Shown here one piece after another: positions 13,583 through 23,604 of a DNA stretch of 64,000 nucleotides. A program made the position numbers and the translations under genes. Source of the DNA: Kitagawia praeruptora (Eukaryota; Streptophyta; Magnoliopsida; Apiales; Apiaceae); the NCBI GenBank assembly GCA_037693485.1, contig CM075344.1:97065001-97129000 (forward strand), in the 5' to 3' direction. How positions within the stretch are numbered: position 1 is the stretch's first letter; every line of letters starts with the position of its first letter. The notes beneath the pieces were generated by a model that searched no databases, had not been told where the DNA came from, and was given only the letters and a program-made list of their open reading frames with translations.

Positions 13583-13725
13583 ATTTCGATGAGTATCAGC
13601 GCTTTGTAGCTGTCAAAGCCAGAGTTTCTGATCAGAGGTTTATGGAGCTCTTTGATGTGTCAACTTTCAAGCATATACCAAAGGAGTTTCCAGTAATGAT
13701 TTTCCTATGCAAAGCATATACCAAA
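13583..13725 (+). pseudogene. Captured exon-like fragment in CACTA1, source unknown
   Basis: A stretch reading YFDEYQRFVAVKARVSDQRF and then ELFDVSTFKHIPKEFPVMIF has the amino-acid balance of a real exon and stands out from AT-rich surroundings. I do not recognise the parent gene. There is no start codon and no continuation into the neighbouring islands, so it is scored as a captured, non-functional fragment. Confidence 0.45.
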
Positions 13726-14463
13726 GGTTCAGATTATTCATGTCATTGCTATTAATAAACATTTCTGACATGCCAAGTGAAATGAGAAGTGGAGGTAAGT
13801 GTAGTAGTATAGTAATATATGTAGTGATAATGGTCTTTCAATACTGATCACAATGGCACTAGTAGAAATTTAGGTATAAATTAACTTTGGGGGTATAGAA
13901 ATTGTTTGCTATACAAAAAACTTCAGTCCAATAAATGGTCTAAATTCTCAAATTTGCTTCAGAGTCAAGCATTTGGTGTCGCACTGCCAGATTAGACGAT
14001 CGCTACAGCCCCTACTTAACTACCAGCATGTGTTCATCTAATTTTTTTTGTAACAAGCCCTTTTAAACTCGAATTGCTTGAGAACTCCCTTCTGCTATGC
14101 ACTTGTAACTCGTATTGCTTAAGCCCTTGTAACTTAATGAAATAAAAATTGCTGAAGTAAAAGTACATGAACAAACTACTTCTCTGCAGTTAGTGGGTAC
14201 TTTGTTATGAAAATCAATATTTTATTTCAAATGAGTTGTCAGCTCATTCTTCAGGCCAAACATGTAACAAGAAATATATATTAAGTTGTACTGAACAATT
14301 ATGATTATGATATGCAGAATTTAGTAAGAAATACATCGTTATTTAAGTTTTGATGGTTGGCTATTATACATTTCTTGCTTGCTTATGTCTTATTAAGTTA
14401 ATCATAACAGTGGTCTCATTGGAAAAGGGCAAGACTGACTGAATGTCAATCTCATTCTTTTTT

Positions 14464-14927
14464 CTTATCATCAGGACTCCAGCTCAAAGTGAATTTCTCT
14501 CGGATGAATCAGATCCTTCTGGATGCTCTGAAAAGAATCAAAATTTGTCAAGTGGAGATGTACGCCATTCCTGTGATGATACCAAGCAGTTCAATATATC
14601 ATATCACAAGGCTAATCCAAAAGGCAAGGATGATATTTTAGATGGGATGACACATGTTACTTAGTTAGATGTTATTCCTGGATATAGCTTCATAATTAAT
14701 GACACCGCAGCGTCATTATATTTTTATGTTAATTGATGAATTTTTTCTGTTAATTTCTTTTAATAATATTTTCTTGTAATGCGATATAGAAAACAAGTTA
14801 TGTCGCTCTTCCGTTACTCTGGCATTAGCTTCGCCTGGGCGTTCTTTCAGTGGTTTTGGACAGCTGCTGATGGTTGTGGATTCAATAGCTTTCCGACCTT
14901 TGGTCTCCAAGCTTACAAAAAGAAGTA
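14464..14927 (+). pseudogene. Two captured exon-like fragments in CACTA1, source unknown
   Basis: The first island (about 14475-14664) follows an acceptor-like TTTTCTTATCATCAG and encodes a polar, Ser/Asp-rich segment (SDESDPSGCSEKNQNLSSGD) ending at a stop. The second (about 14790-14927) encodes SSVTLALASPGRSFSGFGQL followed by LMVVDSIAFRPLVSKLTK. Both look like exons by composition. I cannot name the source gene, nor tell whether they come from the same gene as the island at 13583. Confidence 0.4.
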
Positions 14928-15104
14928 TACTATTTTTGTAGTGGAATTTTAAGCTAACTTACCTCTTTAGCAATATGCAGATTTTTCGGCCACATATATT
15001 GGTGTTGGTATGATATGTCCTTACATGATCAATATATCATTGTTGTGTATTGTTGGAGTGTTGGTTAATGTGGGTTCTTGATTTTTTTATTGATGGCATT
15101 GGCA

Positions 15105-15290
15105 GGCAACGTTTGGTTTGGGTGCTGCAGCAGCAGCTGATCTTGCGAATTAATTTTGGCCTAGTTTTAGTCTATGTTGTAATATTGCTAATGAGTGTTG
15201 CGTTTGTTTTTTTAAAAAACTTCAACTTTTCAAAGCACATAAGGAACCTTGCTCCTGCTAGTCGAACTATTTTGCTCTCAGGACCAACAG
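15105..15290 (+). pseudogene. Captured AAA-ATPase-like exon in CACTA1
   Basis: The end of the island reads SKHIRNLAPASRTILLSGPT and stops at a perfect GT donor (15291). The block resembles the sequence leading into the Walker A loop of plant AAA ATPases of the DAA1/At1g64110 type, where a similar SRTILLSGP segment occurs. A further bit, HGKYGS at about 15384-15401, follows after an intron-like gap and fits the next exon of that family. An upstream stretch, ATFGLGAAAADLAN (15105-15146), is of unknown origin. The fragment lacks Walker B and everything else needed for ATPase activity. Confidence 0.5.
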
Positions 15291-16140
15291 GTTGGTTTTC
15301 TCTTCAATTTATATGTTGTCATACACTTGAATAATCGTATCTTTTCGGGAAGTTTACACTCAATTTTGTATTAACAGATTCATGGAAAGTATGGGTCTAT
15401 ATAGCTAAGTGTGGAGCCATCTAACAACGGTGATGCAAGTGAAGCCGACAATGATACTTCTTGATGCTTCTGTCTTATTAATAGTTGTAAAATCTTTTGA
15501 GACATTTTGTAGAACTTAGATTCATGGTACTATTAAATATGTTTGACAATATTTGACATTTATGTAATCGTTGGTTTAAGTATTATTGAAAAATTGTGTT
15601 GGAAGTTATGTTTATATATTAAGTTGCATTTGTTATTGAGTTGCTTGATTCTTCGGATGAATTATGTTTTATAGCTGTTACAAAATTATTACTAAAGATG
15701 TTGCCATAGCATGTAAAAATGTTGCTAAAACTTGAACAATGTTAACTAAAAAGTGTTACTATAACATGTTAGGATGTTGGCAAAAATGTGAACTGTTAAA
15801 TCAACTGATGTTGCTGTAGAGGGACAAAGATGTTGTAATAGGCTATACGGCAACATCGCAAAGGTGTTGGTGCTGAGTAGACAGTGTTGCCATAGACTTT
15901 ATGCCAACACCGGAAAAAGTGTTGCTATTTTGCATGAAATGTTGGCATAAGTGCCTAAGGCAACTTCATGTTGATGTTGCCATAGTTTTGACAAAATATG
16001 TTGGCTTAACCTCTAAGCCCACATGCAAATTCCCAACACCTGCAAAATTGACAAAAGTGTTGCTTTAAATCCTATGGTAACATTTTTCAGCATTTTTAAC
16101 ATTTTTTTTGGTGTTGCCATAGACCATTTGTGGTGTAGTG

Positions 16141-16258
16141 GAATGTTATGTTGATGACATGATTATTAAGTCCCTTTTCAGGGACCATGCCGAAGACTTG
16201 AGGGAGTGTTTCGAAACACTTAGGAAGAAAAATATGAGGATCAACCCGAACAAGTGTA
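16141..16258 (+). pseudogene. Tat1 reverse transcriptase, middle piece with the YVDD box
   Basis: This 118-bp island of Tat1 is stranded between CACTA1 and CACTA2. It encodes CYVDDMIIKSLFRDHAED and MRINPNKCT; YVDD is the catalytic box of the polymerase palm. Its left edge begins with the GAA duplication of CACTA1 and its right edge ends with the GTA duplication of CACTA2. So both transposons landed in the same gene 115 bp apart. Confidence 0.93.
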
Positions 16259-17509
16259 CACTACACCATAAACAACCTACTGTAACACAAAAAAAATGTT
16301 ATAGCAGGTACATTATATGTTACCTTCGGTCCATAAAGTAGCTAAGGTAACATTTTTCTGGTGATAGCTCTCAGCATGTTGCCTTAGGTGTCTAAGGTAA
16401 CATCTTTGATCCCTAAGGTAACATGCAGTTTTATGTTACCGTAGCTTGCTATAGCAACAAAAGTGAGGTCTATGACAACTTAATATATATGTTACCTTAG
16501 AGGCCTATATTTTTTTTTTAAAAAAATGGGGCCCACAGTGAGGCCCATATTGGTTTTAATTAGCTTTTATATAGCAACATTTCCATTAGCTAATGCAACA
16601 TCTTTTCCAGAAAAAATTGAAAAAAATTGCACATACATATTATGCATTTCATTTCGATAAACCATTCCAAAATTACATCCATAATCCAAATATACTAAAC
16701 CAATTCTCAAACACGCACCAAACATTCTAAACCAATTCACTACTACATAGTGAACATACTAATAATTCACATTAAAATCAACTAGTTAACATCCATACTT
16801 AATACTTAGCCAAAGTTAATCAAAAAATATCATAATTTTGTCATATAGTAGAAGGTAGGGAGTATTGGCGGCCATTTTTTCTCTCCTGATCTTTTCCAAT
16901 TGCTTAAGTCATTCCCTTATGCTTGGAATTCTGGCAAGTACATCCAGAAAAGCCTGCAAATGTAGCAAGTACATCCAGAGAAGCCTGCAAAGTAGAACTA
17001 CAAATGGTGCATTACAATGAAATTATATGAGTATTGGAACAGGATTTTAGTTTAAAAAGTGGGAGAAAAAACAGCAGCAAAACCAGTTCACAGAAAATCT
17101 CATATTTCATTAAGGTTTAGAAATTTAATTTATTAAGAAAAGATACACGGACTATATGATAATCTGAAGGCACGTCAGGAGAATATTGTACGAAATCTAT
17201 ATGATAAAATGCAATAAAAAGGGACTGCAGTAATACTAAATTGACACATGACAAAATTTACATTCCTTACCAAATGAAAAATGACTAGTTCTTTCTTAAG
17301 TCAATTTCATTCAATTTTCAAAAACAAACTTACAGTTATTATTAATCCAACTTCAAACATAAATAAATACTATGGACTTCCTAAGGTCTAAATAGAAAAT
17401 CTTCTGCACAGTAGAGGGGGTGTGTATAAGGAAAATTTCAGTCAGTACGGATTACGGAATGTTCTCCAAAGTTTCAAAAAAAATTATATTTGTAACTTAC
17501 AAATAAACA

Positions 17510-17600
17510 GTCTCCACATAATTACCCCATTGCTGTCTTGCAGGAGCTGCACTGAGTACGTCGTCTAATAGTTTTCTACCTGAAGGAGATTCTAAACAGG
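17510..17600 (-). pseudogene. Captured exon-like fragment in CACTA2, source unknown
   Basis: Read on the minus strand it encodes SPSGRKLLDDVLSAAPARQQ followed by WGNYVETVYL. The composition is exon-like and it follows an acceptor-like TTCCTGTTTAG. I do not recognise the gene. It lies on the 3' side (in minus orientation) of the MSH6-like exons, separated from them by the MITE. Confidence 0.4.
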
Positions 17601-17724
17601 AACAAGAGAACACAATAAGTGAGATCATTGTGGACTGTAAAAAAAAAGCAATGGGGTCATATATATATAAGTCACGGTTTTCATAAAGCACGAAAAGATG
17701 AGTCTCCTTTTTATAATTAAGTAA

Positions 17725-18102
17725 GGCTCCCGGTCCCTGGCAAACGTATGCCAGGGACCTCTTATTCAACATACTGTTTCTGGACCGTTGGATGGTTGAT
17801 CCAACGGCTGTGATTTAAAAAAAAACAATACCGTACCGCATAAACTTTATGCGGTACGGAGTAATTACCAAAATGCCCCCCTGTTTTCACATAAAAAATC
17901 TACTGTTCACCGTACCGCAGAAAGTTTCTGCGGTACGTGAACAGTAGGGACATTTTGGTAATTACTCCGTACCGCATAAAGTTTATGCGGTACGGTGCGA
18001 ATTTTTTTTTTAAAGCAGAGCCGTTGGATCAACGATCCAACGGCTCTGAAATAGTATGCCAAAAAGGGGTCTGTGGCAACCGTTTGCCACAGACCGGACC
18101 CC
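17725..18102. mobile_element. Hairpin-rich Mutator-like MITE inside CACTA2
   Basis: A 378-bp element with terminal inverted repeats: GGCTCCCGGTCCCTGGCAAA on the left, and GGGGTCCGGTCTGTGGCAAA as the reverse complement of the right end. It is flanked by a 9-bp direct repeat, ATTAAGTAA, at 17716-17724 and 18103-18111, and 9 bp is the usual target duplication length of Mutator-like elements. The interior is a series of seven palindromes in mirrored order, including three copies of the CCGTACCGCA...TGCGGTACGG hairpin and two of the CCGTTGGATcaacgATCCAACGG type. It has no coding capacity and would fold strongly if transcribed. Confidence 0.85.
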
Positions 18103-18252
18103 ATTAAGTAATTCCTATTATTTTACGCACTCAAATACATATTTTTTTAATCACAAAATATTTTAATTTCTTATCAGATGCATAGATATATTCTTTGAAC
18201 ATGCATATTCTTTCAGACTTTGCATGAAGAAGAGGCAGGTGTTAACACAACA

Positions 18253-18472
18253 TTGTTTTTTTGAAGCATCCTCATACAAAACCACGTTATTTGCGTTCCT
18301 TCCACTAGCTTCACTGCTCATTGCAGATAAGGACAACCTTTTAACATACACTCAACACCTTACGGAAGCAAAAAAAATGAAAATGCCTATAAATTTACCT
18401 GCTAGCAAAGATGCGTCCCAGTAATCGTTCAATATCTGGTAGTCTTGACAACTCTTTGCGGAATAGTGCAGA
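18253..18472 (-). pseudogene. Captured MSH6-like mismatch-repair exons
   Basis: Two exons on the minus strand carry the lever-region signature of plant MSH6, the MutS homologue that pairs with MSH2 to recognise base mismatches. The first (about 18399-18472) encodes LPSALFRKELSRLPDIERLL and then GRIFAS, ending at a GT donor. The second (about 18253-18313) starts after an AG acceptor and encodes SEASGRNANNVVLYEDASKK. Splicing would join them in frame as in the real gene. The clamp, ATPase and mismatch-binding domains are absent, so this is a captured fragment, not a repair gene. From memory of the family the match is strong; no alignment was run. Confidence 0.8.
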
Positions 18473-19329
18473 AGGTAGACTGGCCTTTTATTGTGGCAAC
18501 CATTAGAGAACTGTGGAAAAGACAAGCCTTGAGTACTTTATGTCCAGTAGAATGCATAATTTGATATCCAGAACAATTACAGATTGGGATAACTATATTA
18601 CTGCAAGTTCTGACGAAAGATGCAGGAAAGTAATATTAAATAAAGATAAAGTTCCAAAATGGCAAAGAAGTGGGAAGGAATCCTATCATTATTATTTGCA
18701 TTCAAGCAACTACCTACTACGTACAGTAAAAAAGGAAAAACATTTTGACCAAATTATTAAAATATATATTGTATAGTGATCTTGGAACATCATCAAGAAA
18801 CAAAGAGATATCTATCTGGTATAGTCAAGCTACAGAGTCCACCAATATTGATACAACATTATGTAGTACTTTAGTCTCATCTATAGAAATGTCCAACTTC
18901 ATATAGTAAAAACATATCACCAACTTAATTAATAATTACTTTTTGATGTTTTAGTTAAGTTATTTCCCTGCTAAACAAACACCGCCATCACATAATCCAG
19001 TATTCATATCTGTATTTCTTCTTTCTTTTATGTTAACAAAGAAAGTTCAAGGTAAAGGATTAAATTTACCAGAAGTTCAAAGCAATATAACAGGCCATGT
19101 TATAATAGACCAATTGTTTTTGGCCCTTAGTCCACTAGATTATTTTAATAGGTGTTTTATTTTTTCAATAATATATTATATGCATTCAACAAATCCACTA
19201 CCACCAATACCCTCTGCATCAGACTCAATTAGAGCTGCAAAGCAATCAAATACATAGTCATGATTTGCCTTTTAAAACTAACATTCAAGATGGGTTTGTG
19301 CAGATGCAGGTACACTACATCTGCCTTGG

Positions 19330-19450
19330 ACAAGAAAATATGTGGATTGTCTTTGTAAGCTTACCAAGAATTGTTCCATACTCAAAAGATGAAAGTGGAT
19401 CATCAGTTGATCCCAACTTTAGAAGACGTAGCCATAGACCCTGTGTCAAG
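19330..19450 (-). pseudogene. Captured exon-like fragment in CACTA2, source unknown
   Basis: The minus strand encodes a segment with GLWLRLLKLGSTDDPLSSFE and then YGTILGKLTKTIHIFSCP. It sits inside an open frame at 19315-19542, but only this part looks like an exon by composition. The source gene is not recognised, and the island could be fortuitous. Confidence 0.3.
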
Positions 19451-19929
19451 TTGTAAACCAAGAATGTGACAATTACAAAGTAAAATGACACTAAAAAGTG
19501 ATAAACATACATTTCTTCCAAAATGTAATTAGGGTCATCCAAATATTATGATAGAATTCTTTGTACCATGAGCTCTTACCTTTTAACATATTATATCCTT
19601 TCGATTTAATGATGCCTATATCTTTTGCATACTTGCATAGTAGTTTGTATTCTGATCTACACACAAGCACACACGCTCTTATATACTAGTCCTTCAATTA
19701 ATGTACACTATGATTACTTATAATGATTAATGCAGTTACTTCTGGAATAAGGGAATAAGAAAAGAGAAATAATCAAGAAAAAGTGAATGTGACATGAACT
19801 CCAATTTTTGGCTTGCTATATATGTATGATAGAAAGACTAGTGAGCATACTTTAGTATAATAATAAAGGTTTCACTTTGATTCTCGATTGAATGACTGAT
19901 CCTATTCTAAGCAATGTAAGAAAGCTCGA

Positions 19930-20395
19930 AGAATGAAGAATATCTAACCTGAAGCTTGACCTGTATGTCAAAAACCATGCGCTCCCGTTCAGCTTGTAAA
20001 ACATTGCATGCATATAATAAGCAAACTTTTAGAAAGTTAAATTGATCGATTATAAGAACTTACAGCTCTCTCCCTTGGACTCAGACTTTCAGCTTTTGAG
20101 TCCTTGCTCGCAGAAAGGACAGATGGTGAACTGATAGTAGAAATAAGAAAATAAAGAGCAAAGCTTCATCAAATCCTTAACTAAATAAAGGACCTCAATA
20201 TGTCGATCTTTATACCTGGACATTAGCTTTCCAGAATCAAGAGCTCTTCTTCCTCTTTAGTTCTATTATTCCTTCAACGCCGCTACTGCATTCTGGCGTT
20301 CCTTGATCAGATCGATTTGGTACAAAGACCGTGCAAGCCATGTTTTTAGCAACCTCTTCCCAAATGCTGCTATACAGTGGTTCAACTGAGCGTAC
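19930..20395 (-). pseudogene. Captured exon-like fragments in CACTA2, source unknown
   Basis: Three islands on the minus strand look like consecutive exons. At about 20220-20395 the frame reads DIVRSVEPLYSSIWEEVAKN and then MACTVFVPNRSDQGTPECSS. At about 20065-20125 it reads SSPSVLSASKDSKAESLSPR and then ERA. At about 19945-20005 it reads LQAERERMVFDIQVKLQ. GT and AG signals lie near several edges. I do not recognise the parent gene. A stop after IIELKRKKSS shows the copy is not functional as it stands. Confidence 0.4.
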
Positions 20396-20994
20396 AATGT
20401 CCTTCATACACAAAACAAAGTTCCTTTTTAAATACAGAATGAAATATAAAACAAGAAGAATTAAAGATGTAAACTTAACAATAACGAGATTAAAATTGTT
20501 ACCAACCTGTCCATAGTAAATTTGCCCGAAAATAGATGCCTACCTATTTTAAAAAACATTTATGGTAGATTCAACAAAGGATGAGATTAATGGAGTTGTA
20601 TTGGCACATATCAACCAATGCAAACACAAAGCAATGGACAAAAAAACCGAAATCGAAAGATTAATGGAGTAGTAAACAATGATTTAAACATGGAAAGTGC
20701 ACAGGGAAAAAAAATGGAGGACATGACGGTTTTACACTGCAAGGGCAGCACACCATTACAACTATCCCTTAATCCACTTACAAAGCCCCCAAATCGAAAG
20801 CCCAAACTGTAGAAGGCCTGAAATTGAAAATAAACCGCAATTAAGTGAAGTTTTAAGTGCAAAAATTGAATCAATTAAACTAAAAACAATGAACCCCTAA
20901 TTTGAAAAAGCCCTAATTTGAAGAACCCCAATTTGAAGCCTCAAACCAAACCCATATTCAATTGAGCAGCCTAACGTACTAATTTGATAAAAAA

Positions 20995-21170
20995 TTAGAG
21001 AAGATTGAGAGAAAGAGAGAGGTTTACCAGAGCGCGAGAGAGAGAGCACGAGAGAGAGACAACGAGAGAGTAGAATGAGAGAGAGAGTAGAAGTATTATT
21101 TTGTTTTGTTGAAGTGTATGAGAGAGAGTGAGATAATTAAGAGAGTAGAATGAGAGAGGCGGGATAATTG
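20995..21170 (-). repeat. GA/CT-rich leader of CACTA2
   Basis: A run of GAGAGA-type sequence (CTCTCT on the minus strand). Comparable CT-rich stretches sit near one end of CACTA1 (12370-12455), CACTA3 (36120-36172) and CACTA4 (minus strand, near 43540-43605). Its repeated position near the presumed 5' end suggests a leader or promoter-proximal element carried by the transposons, but this is inference. Confidence 0.5.
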
Positions 21171-21643
21171 GCCACTAAAAAATTTCACAGGGAACCGTGC
21201 ATTATTTCTCTATTTTTACAATTATTTTTCTGTTTTTTTGATTTTTTTTTACATTTTACATTTTCTATTTTACATTTAATAAATAAATAGAACCTAAAAA
21301 TAAAAACATTTAAATACCTTGATATTCGAGAAAAAAACCCTCATTCAATTGGTAAACTCTTACTTTTTTAAAAAATCAAATATTATAAAGGTAAATGTGA
21401 TTTTTAAGTAATTAAATAATTTTTTGGTTAAAAAATTCAAAATTGAGTTTATTAATGATCTAAGGTAACATATCATGTATGTTGCTAACATCCAACACTT
21501 TAAATCTAAGGTAACATCACGTTTGTGGCTAAGGTAACACAAAAAACAAAATGTTATATTAGGTCCAAAGTAACATGCTAAGGTAACATATTCTAGCAAC
21601 ATCCATGAAAAAGATGTAACGATAGCCCATCTATGGCGTAGTG

Positions 21644-22680
21644 GTACGTTCAGAGTAAATAGCGGAAAGTTTCTGGGATACATGGTCAGTGCCCGAGGGA
21701 TTGAGGCAAACCCAGAAAAGATCAACGCAGTAATCGACATGGAAGCACCGAAGATGATCAAGGACATTCAAAAGCTGACTGGACGGTTAGCAGCCCTGAG
21801 GAGGTTCATTTCCAGATCGGCCAAAAAGGCGTTACCATTCTTTGAAGTACTTCGGGGGTCCAAGAATTTTGAGTGGGGACTGAATTGCCAGAAAGCATTT
21901 GAGGAAGTTAAGGAATACTTAGTGAAAACCCAACTTTTAATGAGGCCTGATCCAAAAGAAACTTTGCAGCTGTACTTAGCAGTGAACGACCGAACACTTG
22001 GAGCCATGTTGGTCAAGGAGCATGAAGGGAACCAGCATCCGGTGTTCTATGTTTCTCATATTCTCAAAGATGCAGAAACTAGGTATCCGAACGCAGAAAA
22101 GTTTGCCTATGGGTTGGTAATGGCCGCCAGAAAGTTGAGGCATTATTTCCAAGGAAGGACGATCAAGGTAGTAACAGATCAACCTTTGAAGAAAATCTTG
22201 CAAAGACCAGAAGCATCGGGTAGAGTGGTGGCTTGGGCGATCGAACTGGGGGAGCACGACCTGGAGTATACCCCGAGAACTTCGATCAAAGCCAAGGCAC
22301 TTGCAGATTTTATTGTTGAATGTTCATTCTCGGGACCGAAGGATCTAGCCCCCGAAGAGCAGTTAATTCGGACACCGAGAAAGTGGAAGCTTTTTGTCGA
22401 CGGTTCGGTCGCCAAAGAAAAGTGTGGAGCTGGGCTAATTCTAACAAGTCTAGAGGGTTTCGAAATCTGTCAGGCCATCAGGTTCATTTTTCCTTTAACG
22501 AATAATAAAGCCGAATATGAGGCCCTACTAGCAGGATTGAACCTGGCGAAGAACTTGGAAGTTAAGCATCTCAGGGCGTTCAGTGATTCGATGTTGGTAG
22601 TGAAACAGTTCTCAGGGGAGTATGGGAAAAAAATCCCAGAACAAAGGCCTACGCCCTTAAGGTACGTGAGCAATCTTTGA
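21644..22680 (+). pseudogene. Tat1 RT C-terminus, RNase H and second RNase H
   Basis: This continues Tat1 after CACTA2. It begins in the RT thumb (SGKFLGYMVSARGIEANP), passes through the connection region, then the first RNase H (LYLAVNDRTLGAMLVKEH; HPVFYVSHILKDAETRYP; HYFQGRTIKVVTDQPLK), and the second, archaeal-type RNase H (KLFVDGSVAKEKCGAGLIL; NNKAEYEALLAGLNLAK; LRAFSDSMLVVKQFSGEY). The Asp-Glu-Asp pattern of the second domain is intact. The frame ends at a TGA at 22678 after a frame slip (ALKVREQ-type reading continues in the next frame). Confidence 0.92.
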
Positions 22681-23604
22681 TGTTTGAATCTTTTGAATTA
22701 ACTCAAGTAGCTAGAGAGAACAACAGTCGGGCAGACGCTCTTTCAAGGCTAGCTTTGGCAGAAACCCAAAACCTGAATGGGTCCATCTATCTGACCGAAG
22801 TAAAGATGCCTTCGATAGACAAAAAGCAGTGTATGGAAATTCACCAAGGGGTCAATTGGATGACTCCCATCAGGGCATTCTTGGAGAAGGGTACTTTACC
22901 ACTTGACCGAAGGGAAGCACAGAAGGTGAGGCATCGGTCGGTGAATTATACTTTGGTCGGGGGCCGTTTGTTCAGAAGGTCGGCAAGTGAACCACTTCTT
23001 AGATGTTTAGACAAAGAGGAACAACAGTTAGCCCTCGAGACGGTTCACGAGGGAATTTGTGGAGAGCATTTGGCAGGAAGATCTTTAGCCTTCAAGATTC
23101 TCAGGCAAGGGTTTTTCTGGCCGAAGATGAAGAAAGATGCATCTGAATATGCCAAGAAGTGCAAACAGTGCCAGTTATTCAGCACGATACCGAAGCAACC
23201 ACCCGAAGAGATGTCTTCAGTCCTTAGCCCGATTCCATTTGTTATGTGGGCGGTCGATATCATTGGGATCCTACCTACGAGTACTAAACAAGCAAAGTAT
23301 TGCATCGTGGCGATTGACTACATGACCAAGTGGATAGAAGCCAAACCACTTTTAGCGAGCAGCAAAGAAGTTCATGCTAGAGAAAGTAATCTTAAATTTT
23401 GGCATTCCCATGGTATGTGTATCAGACAATGGAACTCAGTTCATTGGAAGTAAGTTTAGAAAGTTTCTAGCTCAGTTCGGAATCAGGCAGAAGTTTAGTT
23501 CAGTCGGACATCCCCAAGGAAACGGGGCGATCGAAGCGGCCAACAAAATTATCTTCGATGGAATCAAGAAAAGGCTGGGAGAAGCCAAGGGTCTTCGGGC
23601 TGAA
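22677..23604 (+). pseudogene. Tat1 integrase, truncated
   Basis: It begins with the end of the second RNase H (NNSRADALSRLA), then the integrase HHCC zinc finger (HEGICGEHLAGR ... CKQCQLF) and the catalytic core. The first Asp is in MWAVDIIGILPTS, the second in VCVSDNGTQFIGSK, and the Glu in GNGAIEAANKIIFDG. A frameshift at about 23370-23390 separates the first Asp from the other two. The protein stops being Tat-like after RLGEAKGLRAE at about 23604, so the C-terminal domain and the element's 3' end are lost. Confidence 0.88.

Larger units (their letters stand above)
12042..16140 (+). mobile_element. CACTA1: non-autonomous, gene-carrying CACTA element
   Basis: It starts CACTACACCACATTTGGTCT and ends with the inverted copy ATTTGTGGTGTAGTG, flanked by the 3-bp target duplication GAA (12039-12041 and 16141-16143). 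Subterminal zones are full of short repeats containing TGTTGCC/GGCAACA (12045-12245 and about 15660-16130). The interior contains no recognisable transposase. Instead it has a CT-rich leader at about 12370-12455, intron-like AT-rich DNA and several exon-like islands on the plus strand (13583-13725, 14464-14664, 14790-14927, 15105-15290). This is the build of a Pack-CACTA element that depends on a transposase supplied elsewhere. Confidence 0.9.
16259..21643 (-). mobile_element. CACTA2: non-autonomous, gene-carrying CACTA element
   Basis: It starts CACTACACCATAAACAACC and ends CCATCTATGGCGTAGTG, flanked by the target duplication GTA (16256-16258 and 21644-21646). The subterminal zones carry many copies of GTAACAT and TAAGGTAACA (16296-16500 and about 21460-21600). 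No transposase is visible. Exon-like islands lie on the minus strand, and the GA-rich stretch at about 20995-21170 reads as a CT-rich leader on the minus strand, as in CACTA1, so I orient the element as minus. It holds MSH6-like exons (18253-18472), other unknown exons, and a MITE at 17725-18102. Confidence 0.9.
8796..23604 (+). mobile_element. Tat1: decayed Ty3/gypsy Tat-lineage retrotransposon
   Basis: A plus-strand element in the order partial LTR, primer site, gag, protease, RT, RNase H, a second (archaeal-type) RNase H and integrase. The second RNase H is the hallmark of the plant Tat lineage (Retand/Ogre/Grande group). It is inactive: the gag has a stop and frameshifts, the RT is split twice by CACTA elements (12042-16140 and 16259-21643), and the integrase is truncated at about 23604, where copia sequence takes over. 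Both CACTA insertions carry exact 3-bp target duplications, so the RT was continuous before they arrived. Confidence 0.88.

Noticed and set aside
18253..18472. Functional MSH6 gene
   Set aside because: Only two exons of one region are present, inside a transposon. No ATPase or mismatch-binding domains are found nearby.
9096..23604. Tat1 as an active autonomous element
   Set aside because: It has a gag stop and frameshifts, an RT split by two transposons, a frameshifted and truncated integrase, and no 3' LTR.
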